The notes: generated by a model not told the origin, from the letters alone. DNA of 64,000 bases from Salinivibrio sp. ES.052 (GCF_900141775.1 NZ_FSRI01000003.1:434001-498000), one strand, 5' to 3'. Counted from the first letter of the stretch, positions 37,431-46,666 are shown. Translations and numbers: made by a program.

Positions 37431-38315
37431 TTACGCCAACTGGTCGCGCAAGAACCGGTGTAACGCCTTGACTGCGGGGGTGAGTTGTTGGCGCGACGGA
37501 CATAATAGGTGGAGTGGAGCCAGCTCGCCTTGCCAATCGGTGCACAAGGGCACTAACCGTCCTGCATTCAGATCCGCTTTGACATCGAGCGCCGATTTAT
37601 AAGCGATCCCTTTTCCTGATAATGCCCATTGCCTTACCACGCCGCCATCATTGCTGGCGCGCCGCCCTGTCACACTGACTGCAATGTCTTCCTCTTGGCG
37701 ATGAAACTGCCAACGGTTATAGCGCACTTCATTTAGCTCGTAGAACAGGCATTCATGGTGTTTCAAATCCAAAGGATGCGCGGGCGTTTTATGCTGGGCT
37801 AAATACTCGGGGGAGGCCACGAGCACCCGACGATTATCTTTAACCAAAGGCATTGCGATCATACTGGAATCGTTCAATACGCCATAACGAATTGCGATAT
37901 CAATAGGCTGGGAAAATAACTTGGCTTGCTCGTCGGATAACGACAGGCGGGTACTGATGTGGGGGTAAATCGACATAAACGCATCAAGCAGCGGAAGGAT
38001 CACGTCACGGCCCAAATCAGACGGCGCGGAAATAAGCAGCGAACCTTGGATCTTATCGGCGTTTTGCAGTTGTTGTTGACCTTGTTGTAGCAAGTCTAAC
38101 GCTTGTTCGCTGTAGCGCAGAAACTGTTCGCCTTGTTGAGTGAGTCGCAAACTGCGTGTTGAGCGCACAAACAGAGGGCTGCCTAACTCAGTTTCTAACC
38201 GTTTTATGGCGGCACTGGCAACGGCGGGAGACACATCTAATTGTCTGGCCGCGCCAGTTAAGCTGCCGTGTTTGGCCGCTTCGACGAAGATAGCCAGATC
38301 TTGAAGTGCTTTCAT
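37431..38315 (-). CDS. LysR-family regulator, divergent from ene-reductase gene
   Basis: A 294-aa LysR regulator. The N-terminal winged helix (about 1-60; GSLTGAARQLDVSPAVASAAIKRLE) and an effector domain (about 90-290) are complete. The start at MKALQDLAIFVEA is the conserved position; the frame continues upstream without a ribosome binding site. It lies 118 bp from, and is divergent to, an Old Yellow Enzyme gene, the usual arrangement for a LysR protein controlling it. The inducer is probably an electrophile or quinone, which is inference from the targets. Confidence 0.9.
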   Translation of the reverse strand: MKALQDLAIFVEAAKHGSLTGAARQLDVSPAVASAAIKRLETELGSPLFVRSTRSLRLTQQGEQFLRYSEQALDLLQQGQQQLQNADKIQGSLLISAPSDLGRDVILPLLDAFMSIYPHISTRLSLSDEQAKLFSQPIDIAIRYGVLNDSSMIAMPLVKDNRRVLVASPEYLAQHKTPAHPLDLKHHECLFYELNEVRYNRWQFHRQEEDIAVSVTGRRASNDGGVVRQWALSGKGIAYKSALDVKADLNAGRLVPLCTDWQGELAPLHLLCPSRQQLTPAVKALHRFLRDQLA

Positions 38316-38433
38316 TATCAAAAAAATGTTGAAAGAGATGTCTCTGTAGCATGGTTTTTCTTTGTGGTGATTGTCAATAGGCTGATAGCCACGTACTAAC
38401 ACTATCACGCTCGACCACCACAAGGAGATCAGC

Positions 38434-39540
38434 ATGTCTTTGTTTGATGATTACCAACAGTCTGAGCTGTCGCTCGCTAACCGCATTGTCATGGCACCAA
38501 TGACGCGCGCTCGCACCGACCAGCCAGGCAATATTCCTAATGCGATGATGGCTGACTATTATCGCCAACGCGCTAGCGCAGGGCTTATCGTGACCGAAGC
38601 GACGCAAATTTCTCCACAAGGGCAGGGATATAGCTTTACGCCAGGCATTCATAGCGACGCCCAGATCGCGGGCTGGCGTCATGTCACGGATGCCGTACAT
38701 TCTGAGGGAGGTAAAATCTTTTTGCAGCTGTGGCATGTGGGTCGTATGTCGCATCCCATTTTTCACGAAGACGGTTTGCCTGTCGCACCGTCGGCGTTAT
38801 CTCCTGAAGCGAGTGTATGGATAGCTGACGAAAATGGCGGAAGCATGCGTCCGTGTCCTATCCCGCGTGCATTAGAAACCGACGAAATCCCACGCATTGT
38901 CGATGATTACCGGCAAGCCGCCTTGAATGCCGTAGAAGCAGGCTTTGATGGTGTCGAAATTCACGCCGCCAATGGCTACCTCATCGACCAGTTTCTACGC
39001 TCGACCTCCAATCATCGCGATGATCAATACGGCGGCAGTCGTGAAAACCGGATGCGCTTTTTGGTGGCGATCATGGCAGCGATTAGTGAGGCGATTGGTG
39101 CGTCACGCACTGGGATCCGTCTGGCTCCTTTTATCACTGCGCGTGGAATGAACTGCCCTGACATTATTCCCACCATTCTTGAGGTAGCGAGCCATGCCAA
39201 TCATTTAGGCCTTGCCTATTTACATCTTGCCGAGGCGGACTGGGATGATGCGCCGCAAGTTGATGATGATTTCCGCCATCAGCTACGCGCGCGGTTCAAC
39301 AACGCGATCATTGTGGCCGGAAAATACGACCAACCCAAAGCAGAGAGCCTGATTGCTCGCGAGTTGGTGGATTTAGTGGCATTTGGTCGTCCTTTTATTG
39401 CCAACCCAGATTATGTCGCCCGTCTCCAACATGGCTGGCCACTGGCTGAATTTAACCCTCAGACCCTGTTTGGCGGCAACGAAGCAGGCTATGTCGACTA
39501 TCCCAACTACTCCATCTCCCCCAACTATCGCACAAAGTGA
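38434..39540 (+). CDS. Old Yellow Enzyme family ene-reductase (NemA-like)
   Basis: A 368-aa FMN enzyme that reduces activated C=C bonds and nitro groups with NAD(P)H. The N-terminal NRIVMAPMTRARTDQPGNIP, LQLWHVGRMSH, the substrate-binding EIHAANGYLIDQFL (His and Asn of the HxxN pair), QYGGSRENRMRF and the C-terminal AFGRPFIANPD are diagnostic. The N-terminal Trp/Thr flavin residues fall in PMTRAR. AAGGAG lies before the ATG. It is followed by a quinone-oxidoreductase-like gene 10 nt downstream, so the two form an operon under the divergent LysR regulator and probably detoxify reactive electrophiles. Confidence 0.94.
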   Translation: MSLFDDYQQSELSLANRIVMAPMTRARTDQPGNIPNAMMADYYRQRASAGLIVTEATQISPQGQGYSFTPGIHSDAQIAGWRHVTDAVHSEGGKIFLQLWHVGRMSHPIFHEDGLPVAPSALSPEASVWIADENGGSMRPCPIPRALETDEIPRIVDDYRQAALNAVEAGFDGVEIHAANGYLIDQFLRSTSNHRDDQYGGSRENRMRFLVAIMAAISEAIGASRTGIRLAPFITARGMNCPDIIPTILEVASHANHLGLAYLHLAEADWDDAPQVDDDFRHQLRARFNNAIIVAGKYDQPKAESLIARELVDLVAFGRPFIANPDYVARLQHGWPLAEFNPQTLFGGNEAGYVDYPNYSISPNYRTK

Positions 39541-39550
39541 GGACATCATC

Positions 39551-40585
39551 ATGACAATACAAACGTTACCGACAGAGATGCATGCGGTTGGTTATCGCTT
39601 TGCGCACCCGATAGAAAAGGCCACATTGGCTGACATCATTTTACCCACGCCGACTCCTGACGATGATGACTTGCTGGTGGAAGTGAAGGCGGTTTCTGTT
39701 AATCCTGTGGATGTCAAAATCCGCGGCCATGTCGATGCATCTGAGGGACAGCATAAAGTGCTGGGGTGGGATGCGGCGGGCATTGTACGCCAAGTTGGTC
39801 GGCATGTGACGGGGTTTCAGCCCGGCGATAGGGTGTGGTATGCCGGCGCGCTTGACCGGCCCGGATCGAATGGTCAATTCCAATGTGTGAATGCAAAAAT
39901 AGCGAGTGCCATGCCTAAAACGCTGTCCTTTGCCGATGCGGCCGCCATGCCATTAACTGCACTCACGGCGTGGGAGCTACTGTTTGATCGCTTAAAAGCC
40001 GGGCTTGAGCCAGAGTCGAGCACTTTACTGATTGTGGGTGCAGCAGGCGGGGTGGGATCGGTGTTAACTCAGCTTGCGAAGCAACTGTCGTCGTTGACGG
40101 TGATCGGTACTGCGTCGCGACCAGAGAGCCAAGCGTGGGTGAAAGAAATGGGTGCCGATCATGTCATTGACCATGGTCAGCTCTTACAGCCGCAACTTGA
40201 TGCGTTGGGAGTAGAAGCGGTAACCCATGTCGCGAGTCTTAATCATACCGAGGCGCATTTGGATCAACTAGTAGATTGTCTGATCCCTCAAGGTAAACTG
40301 GCGCTGATTGACGACCCAGAACAGCTCGATATTCGAAAGTTAAAGAGCAAGTCGATTTCTTTGCACTGGGAGTTCATGTTCACCCGCAGTTTGTTCTCGA
40401 CCGCTGATATGTACCAACAACATGTGATCTTGGCGAATGTGGCTAAATTGGTTGACCAAGGCGTGCTAAAGTCCACGGCCTCTCATCAACTAACCGGGCT
40501 TAATGCAGCCAATTTAATCCTTGCACATCAAGCCGTAGAAAGTGGCCGAACAATCGGCAAGTACGTCATCGCGGACAAGGTCTAG
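39551..40585 (+). CDS. Zinc-type alcohol dehydrogenase / quinone oxidoreductase-like protein
   Basis: A 344-aa MDR-superfamily enzyme of the quinone oxidoreductase / zinc-binding dehydrogenase-like group. The N-terminal GroES-like domain (VEVKAVSVNPVDVKIRG, GWDAAGIV, GDRVWYAG) lacks the structural-zinc cysteines; the Rossmann part has VGAAGGVGSVLTQLAK. It should reduce quinones or enones with NADPH. The start at ATG 39551 has GAGGA upstream; a longer frame overlapping the ene-reductase gene is not supported. Operon with the ene-reductase. A hairpin follows. Confidence 0.9.
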   Translation: MTIQTLPTEMHAVGYRFAHPIEKATLADIILPTPTPDDDDLLVEVKAVSVNPVDVKIRGHVDASEGQHKVLGWDAAGIVRQVGRHVTGFQPGDRVWYAGALDRPGSNGQFQCVNAKIASAMPKTLSFADAAAMPLTALTAWELLFDRLKAGLEPESSTLLIVGAAGGVGSVLTQLAKQLSSLTVIGTASRPESQAWVKEMGADHVIDHGQLLQPQLDALGVEAVTHVASLNHTEAHLDQLVDCLIPQGKLALIDDPEQLDIRKLKSKSISLHWEFMFTRSLFSTADMYQQHVILANVAKLVDQGVLKSTASHQLTGLNAANLILAHQAVESGRTIGKYVIADKV

Positions 40586-40618
40586 AGTCCGACTAACCAA
40601 GTTTGTTTGTCCATATGT

Positions 40619-40644
40619 AAGCTGTCTTTTTATATAGACAGCTT
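40619..40644 (+). terminator. Hairpin after the dehydrogenase gene
   Basis: AAGCTGTC and GACAGCTT form an 8-bp stem over a T-rich 10-nt loop, 33 nt beyond the stop. The downstream T run is weak. Confidence 0.5.
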
Positions 40645-40693
40645 GTGTTCAGTTTTATGTTGTTAATCTAGCCGCAAAAAAGGTTGGTTAGGT

Positions 40694-40801
40694 ATGAAAC
40701 TGTATAACGTGATTAAGGCTTACTTAGTGGAAGCCATGATTCTCGGTGGTGCATTCGCGCTAGGGGTGTGGCTAACCCTTTCAGGCTATTTGCTTCATTA
40801 G
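40694..40801 (+). CDS. 35-aa single-span membrane microprotein
   Basis: A short frame beginning MKLYNVIKAYLVEAMILGGA and ending LTLSGYLLH. It has one predicted membrane helix (about residues 13-31) with a basic N-terminal head. An AGG-containing purine stretch lies upstream of the ATG. It sits between a hairpin on one side and mtlR (convergent) on the other, with room for its own promoter. Small membrane proteins of this size are common near other genes in vibrios but I do not recognise a family. Confidence 0.55.
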   Translation: MKLYNVIKAYLVEAMILGGAFALGVWLTLSGYLLH

Positions 40802-40821
40802 TGATGGCGAACGTTGGCACA

Positions 40822-41352
40822 TTAAAAAGGGCTTTCTTTGCTTAATTCATTGCAGATTTCCACGATGGCGAGTGACAACCCTGAGCGAATCACCTGCTGT
40901 TGGCGCTGCAGTTGTAGCTGATAGAATTCGATATCTACGTCATCTTCCGGCGGGCCAATATCGAGCGAAAGCATGCCCATCGTATTCGCTTTGCGTAGCT
41001 TTTTGACGGCATCGAGCACCTTAGGATCGGTAAATTGGTAATCGTCGGCATCGTTACTCAGTTGGTTTTTAAGTTTAATGATTTGTTCAATATCGTGATA
41101 AGCGTCATCTGATAACACGCCTAGACCAAACAAGAGTTTCAATCGCACAGAAAGATCCCCCAGCGGCCCAGTGTCGTGCAGTAAAGGCCCCACCACTGAT
41201 TCCACCGCAAAGTTATCTTTGCGAAAAACCCGCTTGATTAAGCCATCAATAGCTGTCTCAAACGTATCCACCGCGGCAACAAAAAAGCCACGCACGGTTG
41301 GCGCTTGGTTTAATCGTTCAATGATGTCTGTTTCGTCGAAATTTTCTGCCAT
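40822..41352 (-). CDS. mtlR: Mannitol operon repressor MtlR
   Basis: A 176-aa all-helical cytoplasmic protein of the MtlR family that lowers expression of the mannitol operon; it has no recognisable DNA-binding motif, as usual for the family. Typical segments are APTVRGFFVAAVDTFETAID, VGPLLHDTGPLGDLSVRLKLLFGLG and IVEICNEL near the end. The ATG is placed so that the protein begins MAENFDETDIIERL; the longer frame runs back into mtlD. It is the third gene of mtlA-mtlD-mtlR, 61 nt after mtlD. Confidence 0.93.
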   Translation of the reverse strand: MAENFDETDIIERLNQAPTVRGFFVAAVDTFETAIDGLIKRVFRKDNFAVESVVGPLLHDTGPLGDLSVRLKLLFGLGVLSDDAYHDIEQIIKLKNQLSNDADDYQFTDPKVLDAVKKLRKANTMGMLSLDIGPPEDDVDIEFYQLQLQRQQQVIRSGLSLAIVEICNELSKESPF

Positions 41353-41413
41353 AGACTCAATACTGCTTATTGTTATAACGGGGGAGCTAAACTCCCCCTG
41401 TAAAATGCGCGGT

Positions 41414-42562
41414 TTACAATTGCTGGTACAGGGTGTTAATTGCCTCAACTTCAGGGCTTTCCTCTGCCAAGCCGGTGTATGTCGCCAGCGTCTTTCTTAC
41501 GCCCACCTCAGCCAATGAAGCTTGAAGCTCTTCAGCTTGTGGATCGGTGTGATTGGTGTATTTCAATGCTGCGGCAATCCCTTTTAATAGGGCTCGGTTA
41601 TCTGTGCCGTACTCTATTGTACCCAGTAATGGCTTGATAAGCCTATCGTTCTGACTTAGTTTTCGGATAGGCTGACGACCAACACGATCGACCTCATCAA
41701 CCAAATAGGGGTTTGAGAAACGCCCCAAAATTTTCTCGATGTACGCTTGGTGAGCGGCGCGGTCAAACCCGTAGCGTTGGATAAGCACTTCGCCGCTTTC
41801 TTGCATCGCTGTTTTCACCAAATCACGGATTTTCGGATCGGTAATGGCTTCACGAATGGTGCGGTGGCCGCTCAAGCAACCCAAATACGCCGTGATGCAA
41901 TGGCCCGTGTTTAAGGTGAAAAGCTTACGCTCGACGAAGGCCATGAGGTTTTGTGTCTTCTCCATCCCTGCAATATCTGGGATTTCGCCTTTGAACTGCT
42001 GTTCATCCACAATCCACTCGCTGAAGCTTTCTACTGTGACCTCTAAGGGATCATCGTTCGCCGCTTCCGCCGGCGGCACAATGCGATCAACTGCGGAGTC
42101 GACGAAACCAATCAGTGCGTCTGCTTTCTCATGTAATGCGGGGTCAAGGTGCTTATAGACTTCGCCTTTGAGATGCGACGTACCACGGATCATGTTTTCG
42201 CAGGCAATAATGTTTAGTGGGGTCTCATTGCCGGATGCGAAACGTTTTTCAATGCCGGTGGCGATGGTCTTGGCAATAATATCAAGCACATTAGGGCCAA
42301 CAGCCGTGGTCACTAAATCCGTTTTTACGATTTTATCGATAACATCATCACTTGCCGAATTGACTGCCGTGATATGAGAAACCGTGTCGATATGGCAGTC
42401 GTTACCTACCACTTTGACGTTGTAGCTTTGTTTGTGACTGAGTTGGTCAATGAGGGGCGCATCGACATCGGCAAAGGTGACCTCGACATTGGCATCCGCG
42501 AGCAATTTTCCGATAAAGCCGCGGCCGATATTGCCGGCACCAAAATGAACAGCATTTTTCAT
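41414..42562 (-). CDS. mtlD: Mannitol-1-phosphate 5-dehydrogenase
   Basis: Converts mannitol 1-phosphate to fructose 6-phosphate with NAD. 382 aa, normal length. The N-terminal Rossmann motif is [14 protein letters not shown], and the catalytic region includes [14 protein letters not shown] with the conserved Asn and His plus KLFT just before. It takes the product of MtlA import straight into glycolysis. A short hairpin (AGGCCACC/GGTGGCCT, 42598-42615) lies in the 67-nt gap between mtlA and mtlD and could balance their mRNA levels. Confidence 0.97.
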   Translation of the reverse strand: MKNAVHFGAGNIGRGFIGKLLADANVEVTFADVDAPLIDQLSHKQSYNVKVVGNDCHIDTVSHITAVNSASDDVIDKIVKTDLVTTAVGPNVLDIIAKTIATGIEKRFASGNETPLNIIACENMIRGTSHLKGEVYKHLDPALHEKADALIGFVDSAVDRIVPPAEAANDDPLEVTVESFSEWIVDEQQFKGEIPDIAGMEKTQNLMAFVERKLFTLNTGHCITAYLGCLSGHRTIREAITDPKIRDLVKTAMQESGEVLIQRYGFDRAAHQAYIEKILGRFSNPYLVDEVDRVGRQPIRKLSQNDRLIKPLLGTIEYGTDNRALLKGIAAALKYTNHTDPQAEELQASLAEVGVRKTLATYTGLAEESPEVEAINTLYQQL

Positions 42563-42597
42563 AGTATTTACCTCAAACTAATAACGGTAGTGATGAG

Positions 42598-42615
42598 AGG
42601 CCACCGAGGTGGCCT
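42598..42615 (-). repeat. Short inverted repeat in the mtlA-mtlD gap
   Basis: AGGCCACC and GGTGGCCT are perfect complements separated by GA. No T run follows, so it is more likely an mRNA-stability or attenuation hairpin than a full terminator. Confidence 0.45.
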
Positions 42616-42629
42616 GCTTATTGGGTTGA

Positions 42630-44600
42630 TTAATGGGATGACGTCATAAAGCTGACGCTTTCATCACTCAATAGATTGAGGATCTCGTCAATACTGTCAG
42701 TACTGGTGAGAATATCTATTGCATCAGGCTCATCTAACGCATTAGTAATGGCGGTAATTACTTGAATATGTTCATCGTTTTTGGCGGCAATGCCAATCAC
42801 CAACTTAGCGATATCCTCTTTGTCGTCGGTGAACTGCACACCCGATGGATACTGACATACCACAATGCCGGTTTGCTTGACCCCATCTTTTGCTTTAACG
42901 GTGCCATGAGGAACGGCGATCGACTCCCCGAGGTAAGTGGGGGTTAATGCCTCACGCTCAAACATCGCGTCGACATAGCTAGGCGCTACGTAGCCAAGTT
43001 TGACAAGTTGCTCACCGGCAAATCGAATCGCTTCATCCTTGTTTGTGGCCGTTAAGCCAAGATGAATGTTTTTACGCTGAAGTTGAAAAGCAGGTGCCGG
43101 GGTTGGCTCGAAACTGTCGTCATTTGCCGCCGTCGTCGGAACTTGAAGCACTTGCGGATCGTTGGCGGCGGGATACTGTGCGGCGAGAATTTGGGTAACC
43201 AACTGGCCGTAAACATCGCCGTCTAAAAAGTTATTGAGTGAAATATGGTGTGCGGTTGGCGCGTGAGTGCGCGCACGCTCGGTCAGATCTTTATGCGTGA
43301 TCACAATCTGCGCATCCTCAGGCAGGCTATTGACCGCAATATTCGTGACACCAATATCTAAGCCTGCATTTTGCACTTTTTTGCGCAGCAAGCTGGCACC
43401 CATGGCACTAGAGCCCATGCCAGCATCACAGGCAACTAAAATATGCTTTACGTCAGCAAAGTTAACTGTGGCTTTAGGCGCAGAAGAGGGGGCGGAGGTG
43501 CTTGCTTTAGCGCCTGATTTCATGTCTTTCATTTTGGCGGTCGCCTCATCAAGTGAGGCTTCGTCACCTTCACCCTCTGTGCTTTTCTGTGTTTTCATCA
43601 GTAAAGCGGCGACCACAAATGACACGCTGGCTGCGGCAATAATTGAAGCCAAGACGCCGACAATTGAGCCTTTTTGCGTCATTAACAGCACAGCAAAAAT
43701 AGAGCCTGGCGAAGCGGGCGACACAATACCTGCATCAAACATAGTGAGAACGAACACACCTGTCATACCACCCGCAATCGCGGCAAGAATAAGTCGTGGA
43801 TTCATCAGAATGTAAGGGAAGTAGATTTCGTGAATACCACCGAAGAAGTGAATAATGGATGCACCGCCCGCGGTTTGACGTGCGGTGCCTTTGCCAAACA
43901 CCATGTAGGCAAGCAAGATGCCTAGACCAGGACCTGGGTTTGCCTCAATGAGGAAGAAAATAGACTGGCCAGCCTCTGAGGCTTGCTGGATCCCAAGTGG
44001 TGAGAAAATACCGTGGTTGATCGCATTGTTGAGGAAAAGAATCTTAGCGGGCTCAACAAAGATTGAGGTCAGTGGTAACAGGTGTGCTGAGACCAAAAAC
44101 TCCACACCTGCCGCGAGGCCACTGGATAAGAGTTTTACGAACGGGCCGATAAGGAAGAATGCGATAATCGCGCAAAGCATACCGATAATGCCGGCGGAGA
44201 AGTTATTTACTAACATCTCAAACCCGCTTCTCACTTTGCCATCGACATAAGCATCGAATTTTTTGATCGCCCAGCCGCCGAATGGACCAACCATCATCGC
44301 GCCCATAAACATGGGAATGTCAGTCCCGACAATCACCCCCATGGTGGTAATTGCACCGACAACCGCACCGCGTTCGCCGCCAACAAGTTTACCGCCGGTA
44401 TAGCCGATCAGCAGTGGTAGTAGGTAGGTAATCATGGGGCCGACCATGGCCGCCAATGTCTCATTAGGGACCCAACCGGTCGGAATGAATAGTGCAGTAA
44501 TAATCCCCCACGCGATGAATGCGCCGATATTGGGCATCACCATATTCGAGAGGAAGCGACCAAAATTCTGTATCTTGATCTTGGTGTCAGATGATATCAT
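42630..44600 (-). CDS. mtlA: Mannitol-specific PTS enzyme IICBA
   Basis: Inner-membrane permease and kinase of the phosphotransferase system that imports mannitol as mannitol 1-phosphate. 656 aa with all three domains fused: IIC membrane domain (about 1-345), IIB (about 380-470, phosphorylated Cys391 in LVACDAGMGSSAMGA) and IIA (about 510-650, phosphorylated His565 in AVPHGTVKAKDG). Starting at ATG 44600 with GGGGTA upstream gives the conserved IQNFGRFLSNMVMPNIGAFI. It heads the mtlADR operon. The ~200-nt leader and four CRP-like sites upstream indicate catabolite control. Confidence 0.97.
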   Translation of the reverse strand: MISSDTKIKIQNFGRFLSNMVMPNIGAFIAWGIITALFIPTGWVPNETLAAMVGPMITYLLPLLIGYTGGKLVGGERGAVVGAITTMGVIVGTDIPMFMGAMMVGPFGGWAIKKFDAYVDGKVRSGFEMLVNNFSAGIIGMLCAIIAFFLIGPFVKLLSSGLAAGVEFLVSAHLLPLTSIFVEPAKILFLNNAINHGIFSPLGIQQASEAGQSIFFLIEANPGPGLGILLAYMVFGKGTARQTAGGASIIHFFGGIHEIYFPYILMNPRLILAAIAGGMTGVFVLTMFDAGIVSPASPGSIFAVLLMTQKGSIVGVLASIIAAASVSFVVAALLMKTQKSTEGEGDEASLDEATAKMKDMKSGAKASTSAPSSAPKATVNFADVKHILVACDAGMGSSAMGASLLRKKVQNAGLDIGVTNIAVNSLPEDAQIVITHKDLTERARTHAPTAHHISLNNFLDGDVYGQLVTQILAAQYPAANDPQVLQVPTTAANDDSFEPTPAPAFQLQRKNIHLGLTATNKDEAIRFAGEQLVKLGYVAPSYVDAMFEREALTPTYLGESIAVPHGTVKAKDGVKQTGIVVCQYPSGVQFTDDKEDIAKLVIGIAAKNDEHIQVITAITNALDEPDAIDILTSTDSIDEILNLLSDESVSFMTSSH

Positions 44601-44832
44601 AACAATACCCCGTTTGATGTTCTCATTGAACGTGTGTGGTAGAACGGTTCGCCAAAACCGTCTGGCTAGTAAGTACCCAGTCAATTTACCACATATTTTT
44701 TCGAGAGAACTGATAACGGGGATTTATTGACTCAACTCTCACTATTCACTTCGCAACTATATGTTAGTCCAACATCTGTCACAGAAATAACATGTAAATT
44801 TAGCACAAAACGCAATGATCAAAATTGTCAAT
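44601..44832 (-). promoter_or_regulatory. mtlA promoter and long 5' leader
   Basis: On the minus strand a TTGACA hexamer (complement of 44826-44831) with an AT-rich region ~18 nt downstream makes a plausible promoter, giving a leader of roughly 200 nt before the mtlA ATG. The leader contains an ACGGTT/AACCGT hairpin (44644-44661). In Vibrio cholerae the equivalent leader is the target of the antisense RNA MtlS; no such RNA can be proved here. Confidence 0.5.
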
Positions 44833-44841
44833 AAAATATAT

Positions 44842-44996
44842 AGCGATGTATGTCACATTTGTAATTTTTGATTTATAAAATATATGGTGATATAGATCAC
44901 TTTTTATTTTTTTAGAATAGTGAAATAAAAAACTATAGTGATAAATATCACACTATCAGCCTGGTCAATAATGATTCATCAAGTGATAAAGATCAC
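44842..44996 (-). promoter_or_regulatory. Four CRP-like sites upstream of mtlA
   Basis: Candidate cAMP-CRP sites: AGCGA-N6-TCACA (44842-44857), GTGA-TATAGA-TCAC (44887-44900), GTGA-TAAATA-TCAC (44938-44951) and GTGA-TAAAGA-TCAC (44983-44996, in the symmetrical context AAGTGAT..ATCACACTT). Centres are about 44, 51 and 45 bp apart, near multiples of a helical turn. The E. coli mtl promoter also has several CRP sites. Confidence 0.78.
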
Positions 44997-45043
44997 ACTT
45001 GTATTTTTATTACGAATAGGGTCGGTGTCGTGTGAGGTAGAAA

Positions 45044-45069
45044 CCAAGCTCAATCGCGTTGAGCCTGGT
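45044..45069 (-). terminator. Weak terminator-like hairpin after the VOC gene
   Basis: ACCAAGCTCAA and TTGAGCCTGGT pair with one mismatch over a 5-nt loop; on the minus strand it is followed by a short TTT. It is 39 nt beyond the VOC gene stop. Confidence 0.45.
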
Positions 45070-45107
45070 GAGTTAAAATGCCAAGGTAGCCATTACAGAC
45101 AAGAGAG

Positions 45108-45608
45108 TTAATACGCTCCTGCGCTGTAGATAAGCTCGTAACTGTGGCTGTAGATCTCCAAGATATTGCCAAATGGGTCTTCCATATAGATCATGCGATA
45201 GGGCTTCTCTCCAGGATAGTAATAGCGTGGTTTCTCCATGCGTTTCTTACCACCCGCCTCAACAATACGTTCAGCCAGTGCTTCAACGTTAGGATCTTGC
45301 ACGCAGAAGTGAAAGACGCCCGTTTTCCAGTACTCGAAATTGTTGTCAGGGTTTTGCTGATCTTTGAATTCAAATAGCTCGACACCCACTCGGTCACCGG
45401 TTGATAAATGGGCAATACGAAAGCGCTCCCAACCTTGACCAAACACATCGGTACACATCGCTCCAATTGCACTATTGTCTTCGACAATCTCGGTAGGTGT
45501 CATAATGAGATACCAGCCAAGCACTTGCGTGTAAAATTGAACGGCTTTGTCCAAATCAGGTACCGAAATACCAATGTGTGAAAATGTACGCGGATAAGGG
45601 GTTGGCAT
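45108..45608 (-). CDS. VOC-superfamily protein (glyoxalase/dioxygenase-like)
   Basis: A 166-aa vicinal-oxygen-chelate protein. Two beta-alpha-beta-beta-beta modules are evident: FSHIGISVPDLDKAVQFYTQ at the start and VFHFCVQDPNVEALAERIVE in the second half, ending MEDPFGNILEIYSHSYE. Candidate metal ligands are His in SHIGI, Glu in VGVELFEF, His in VFHFC and Glu in ILEIYSH. Function could be a lactoylglutathione-lyase-like or ring-cleavage activity. AGGAG precedes the ATG. Divergent from a LysR gene 102 bp away, the likely regulator. Confidence 0.88.
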   Translation of the reverse strand: MPTPYPRTFSHIGISVPDLDKAVQFYTQVLGWYLIMTPTEIVEDNSAIGAMCTDVFGQGWERFRIAHLSTGDRVGVELFEFKDQQNPDNNFEYWKTGVFHFCVQDPNVEALAERIVEAGGKKRMEKPRYYYPGEKPYRMIYMEDPFGNILEIYSHSYELIYSAGAY

Positions 45609-45710
45609 GCGTTGCTCCTTCTAAGATGACGTTGTCAGTGGTTGCAAGCATGAGGTATCACAAACATAATGTTAAATTATGGTTTGCAATAGTTATGATG
45701 ACAATTTGTT

Positions 45711-46595
45711 ATGGTTAACCCTGTTTGGCTGAAAACCTTTTGCACCCTGGTAGATGTTGGCAGTTTTACCAAAGCCGCTGATAAGTGTTTTATGACCCAA
45801 TCAGGCGTCAGTCAGCACGTGCGAAAGCTCGAAGATGCTTTATCGACCACCTTACTGATTCGGAGTAAAAAGGGTATTGTCACGACGGAGGCTGGAGAGC
45901 AACTCTATCGTCAAGGCAAAGATGTACTACAAACACTCGATAACCTAGCCGTTAATATCAGCCAGGATCCCGGTTATGAAGGGGAGGTGCGTCTTATGTC
46001 GCCGGGAAGTGTTGGTCTCTATTTATATCCTCGTTTGCTCGATCTCCAGGTGACGTATCCTACACTTATGATTAACTATCGCTTTGCGCCAAATGGCGAT
46101 ATTCACAATGCCATCTTGAACAACACCATTGATATTGGCCTGACAACCGCATGTCCCGTTAATCCAAATATTCAGTCTGAACCCATCGGGGAAGAGCCGT
46201 TGTTGCTGGTGACACCGCGCCATGTTAAATCCCCGACTTGGGAAACACTCTGCCAGCTAGGATTCATTGATCATCCAGATGCGAGGCATCACGCCGAGTT
46301 ATTACTTGGGGCGAACTTCGAGCAATACCAAACGGCGCAGTTGCGCCCGATTAGGCAATCAGGCTTCTCTAATCAAATTGGTCTTATCTTACTACCCGTT
46401 GCACGCGGACTCGGCTTTACCGTGTTACCCGCCAATGCTGTCGCCGCTTTTGCTCAACAAGCGGCCATCAAATCTCACCATTTACCGATACCGGTCAGTG
46501 AAACCTTATATCTTTCCTCTCTTGCCAGACGCGTGCTGCCCCAGCGCGCTATCAATGTTACTAATGTTATTAAAGAGCAGGTTGGTCAGTCGTGA
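45711..46595 (+). CDS. LysR-family regulator, divergent from VOC gene
   Basis: A 294-aa LysR regulator, complete. Winged helix about 1-60 (GSFTKAADKCFMTQSGVSQHVRKLE), effector-binding domain about 90-290 with the FSNQIGLILLPVARGLGFTVLP region typical of the second subdomain. It lies back to back with the VOC-protein gene and probably regulates it. No effector can be inferred. A 15-bp perfect inverted repeat follows the gene. Confidence 0.9.
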   Translation: MVNPVWLKTFCTLVDVGSFTKAADKCFMTQSGVSQHVRKLEDALSTTLLIRSKKGIVTTEAGEQLYRQGKDVLQTLDNLAVNISQDPGYEGEVRLMSPGSVGLYLYPRLLDLQVTYPTLMINYRFAPNGDIHNAILNNTIDIGLTTACPVNPNIQSEPIGEEPLLLVTPRHVKSPTWETLCQLGFIDHPDARHHAELLLGANFEQYQTAQLRPIRQSGFSNQIGLILLPVARGLGFTVLPANAVAAFAQQAAIKSHHLPIPVSETLYLSSLARRVLPQRAINVTNVIKEQVGQS

Positions 46596-46617
46596 TTACC
46601 GCTGATAGCCTCCGAAT

Positions 46618-46654
46618 GGTTTCTAAGTTTGGTTATTCCCCAAACTTAGAAACC
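46618..46654. terminator. 15-bp perfect inverted repeat between convergent genes
   Basis: GGTTTCTAAGTTTGG (46618-46632) and CCAAACTTAGAAACC (46640-46654) are exact complements around a 7-nt loop. No T run on either strand. It lies in the 71-nt gap between the LysR gene and the convergent HPP gene and probably ends both transcripts. Confidence 0.6.
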
Positions 46655-46666
46655 AGGCTCCGTTGA

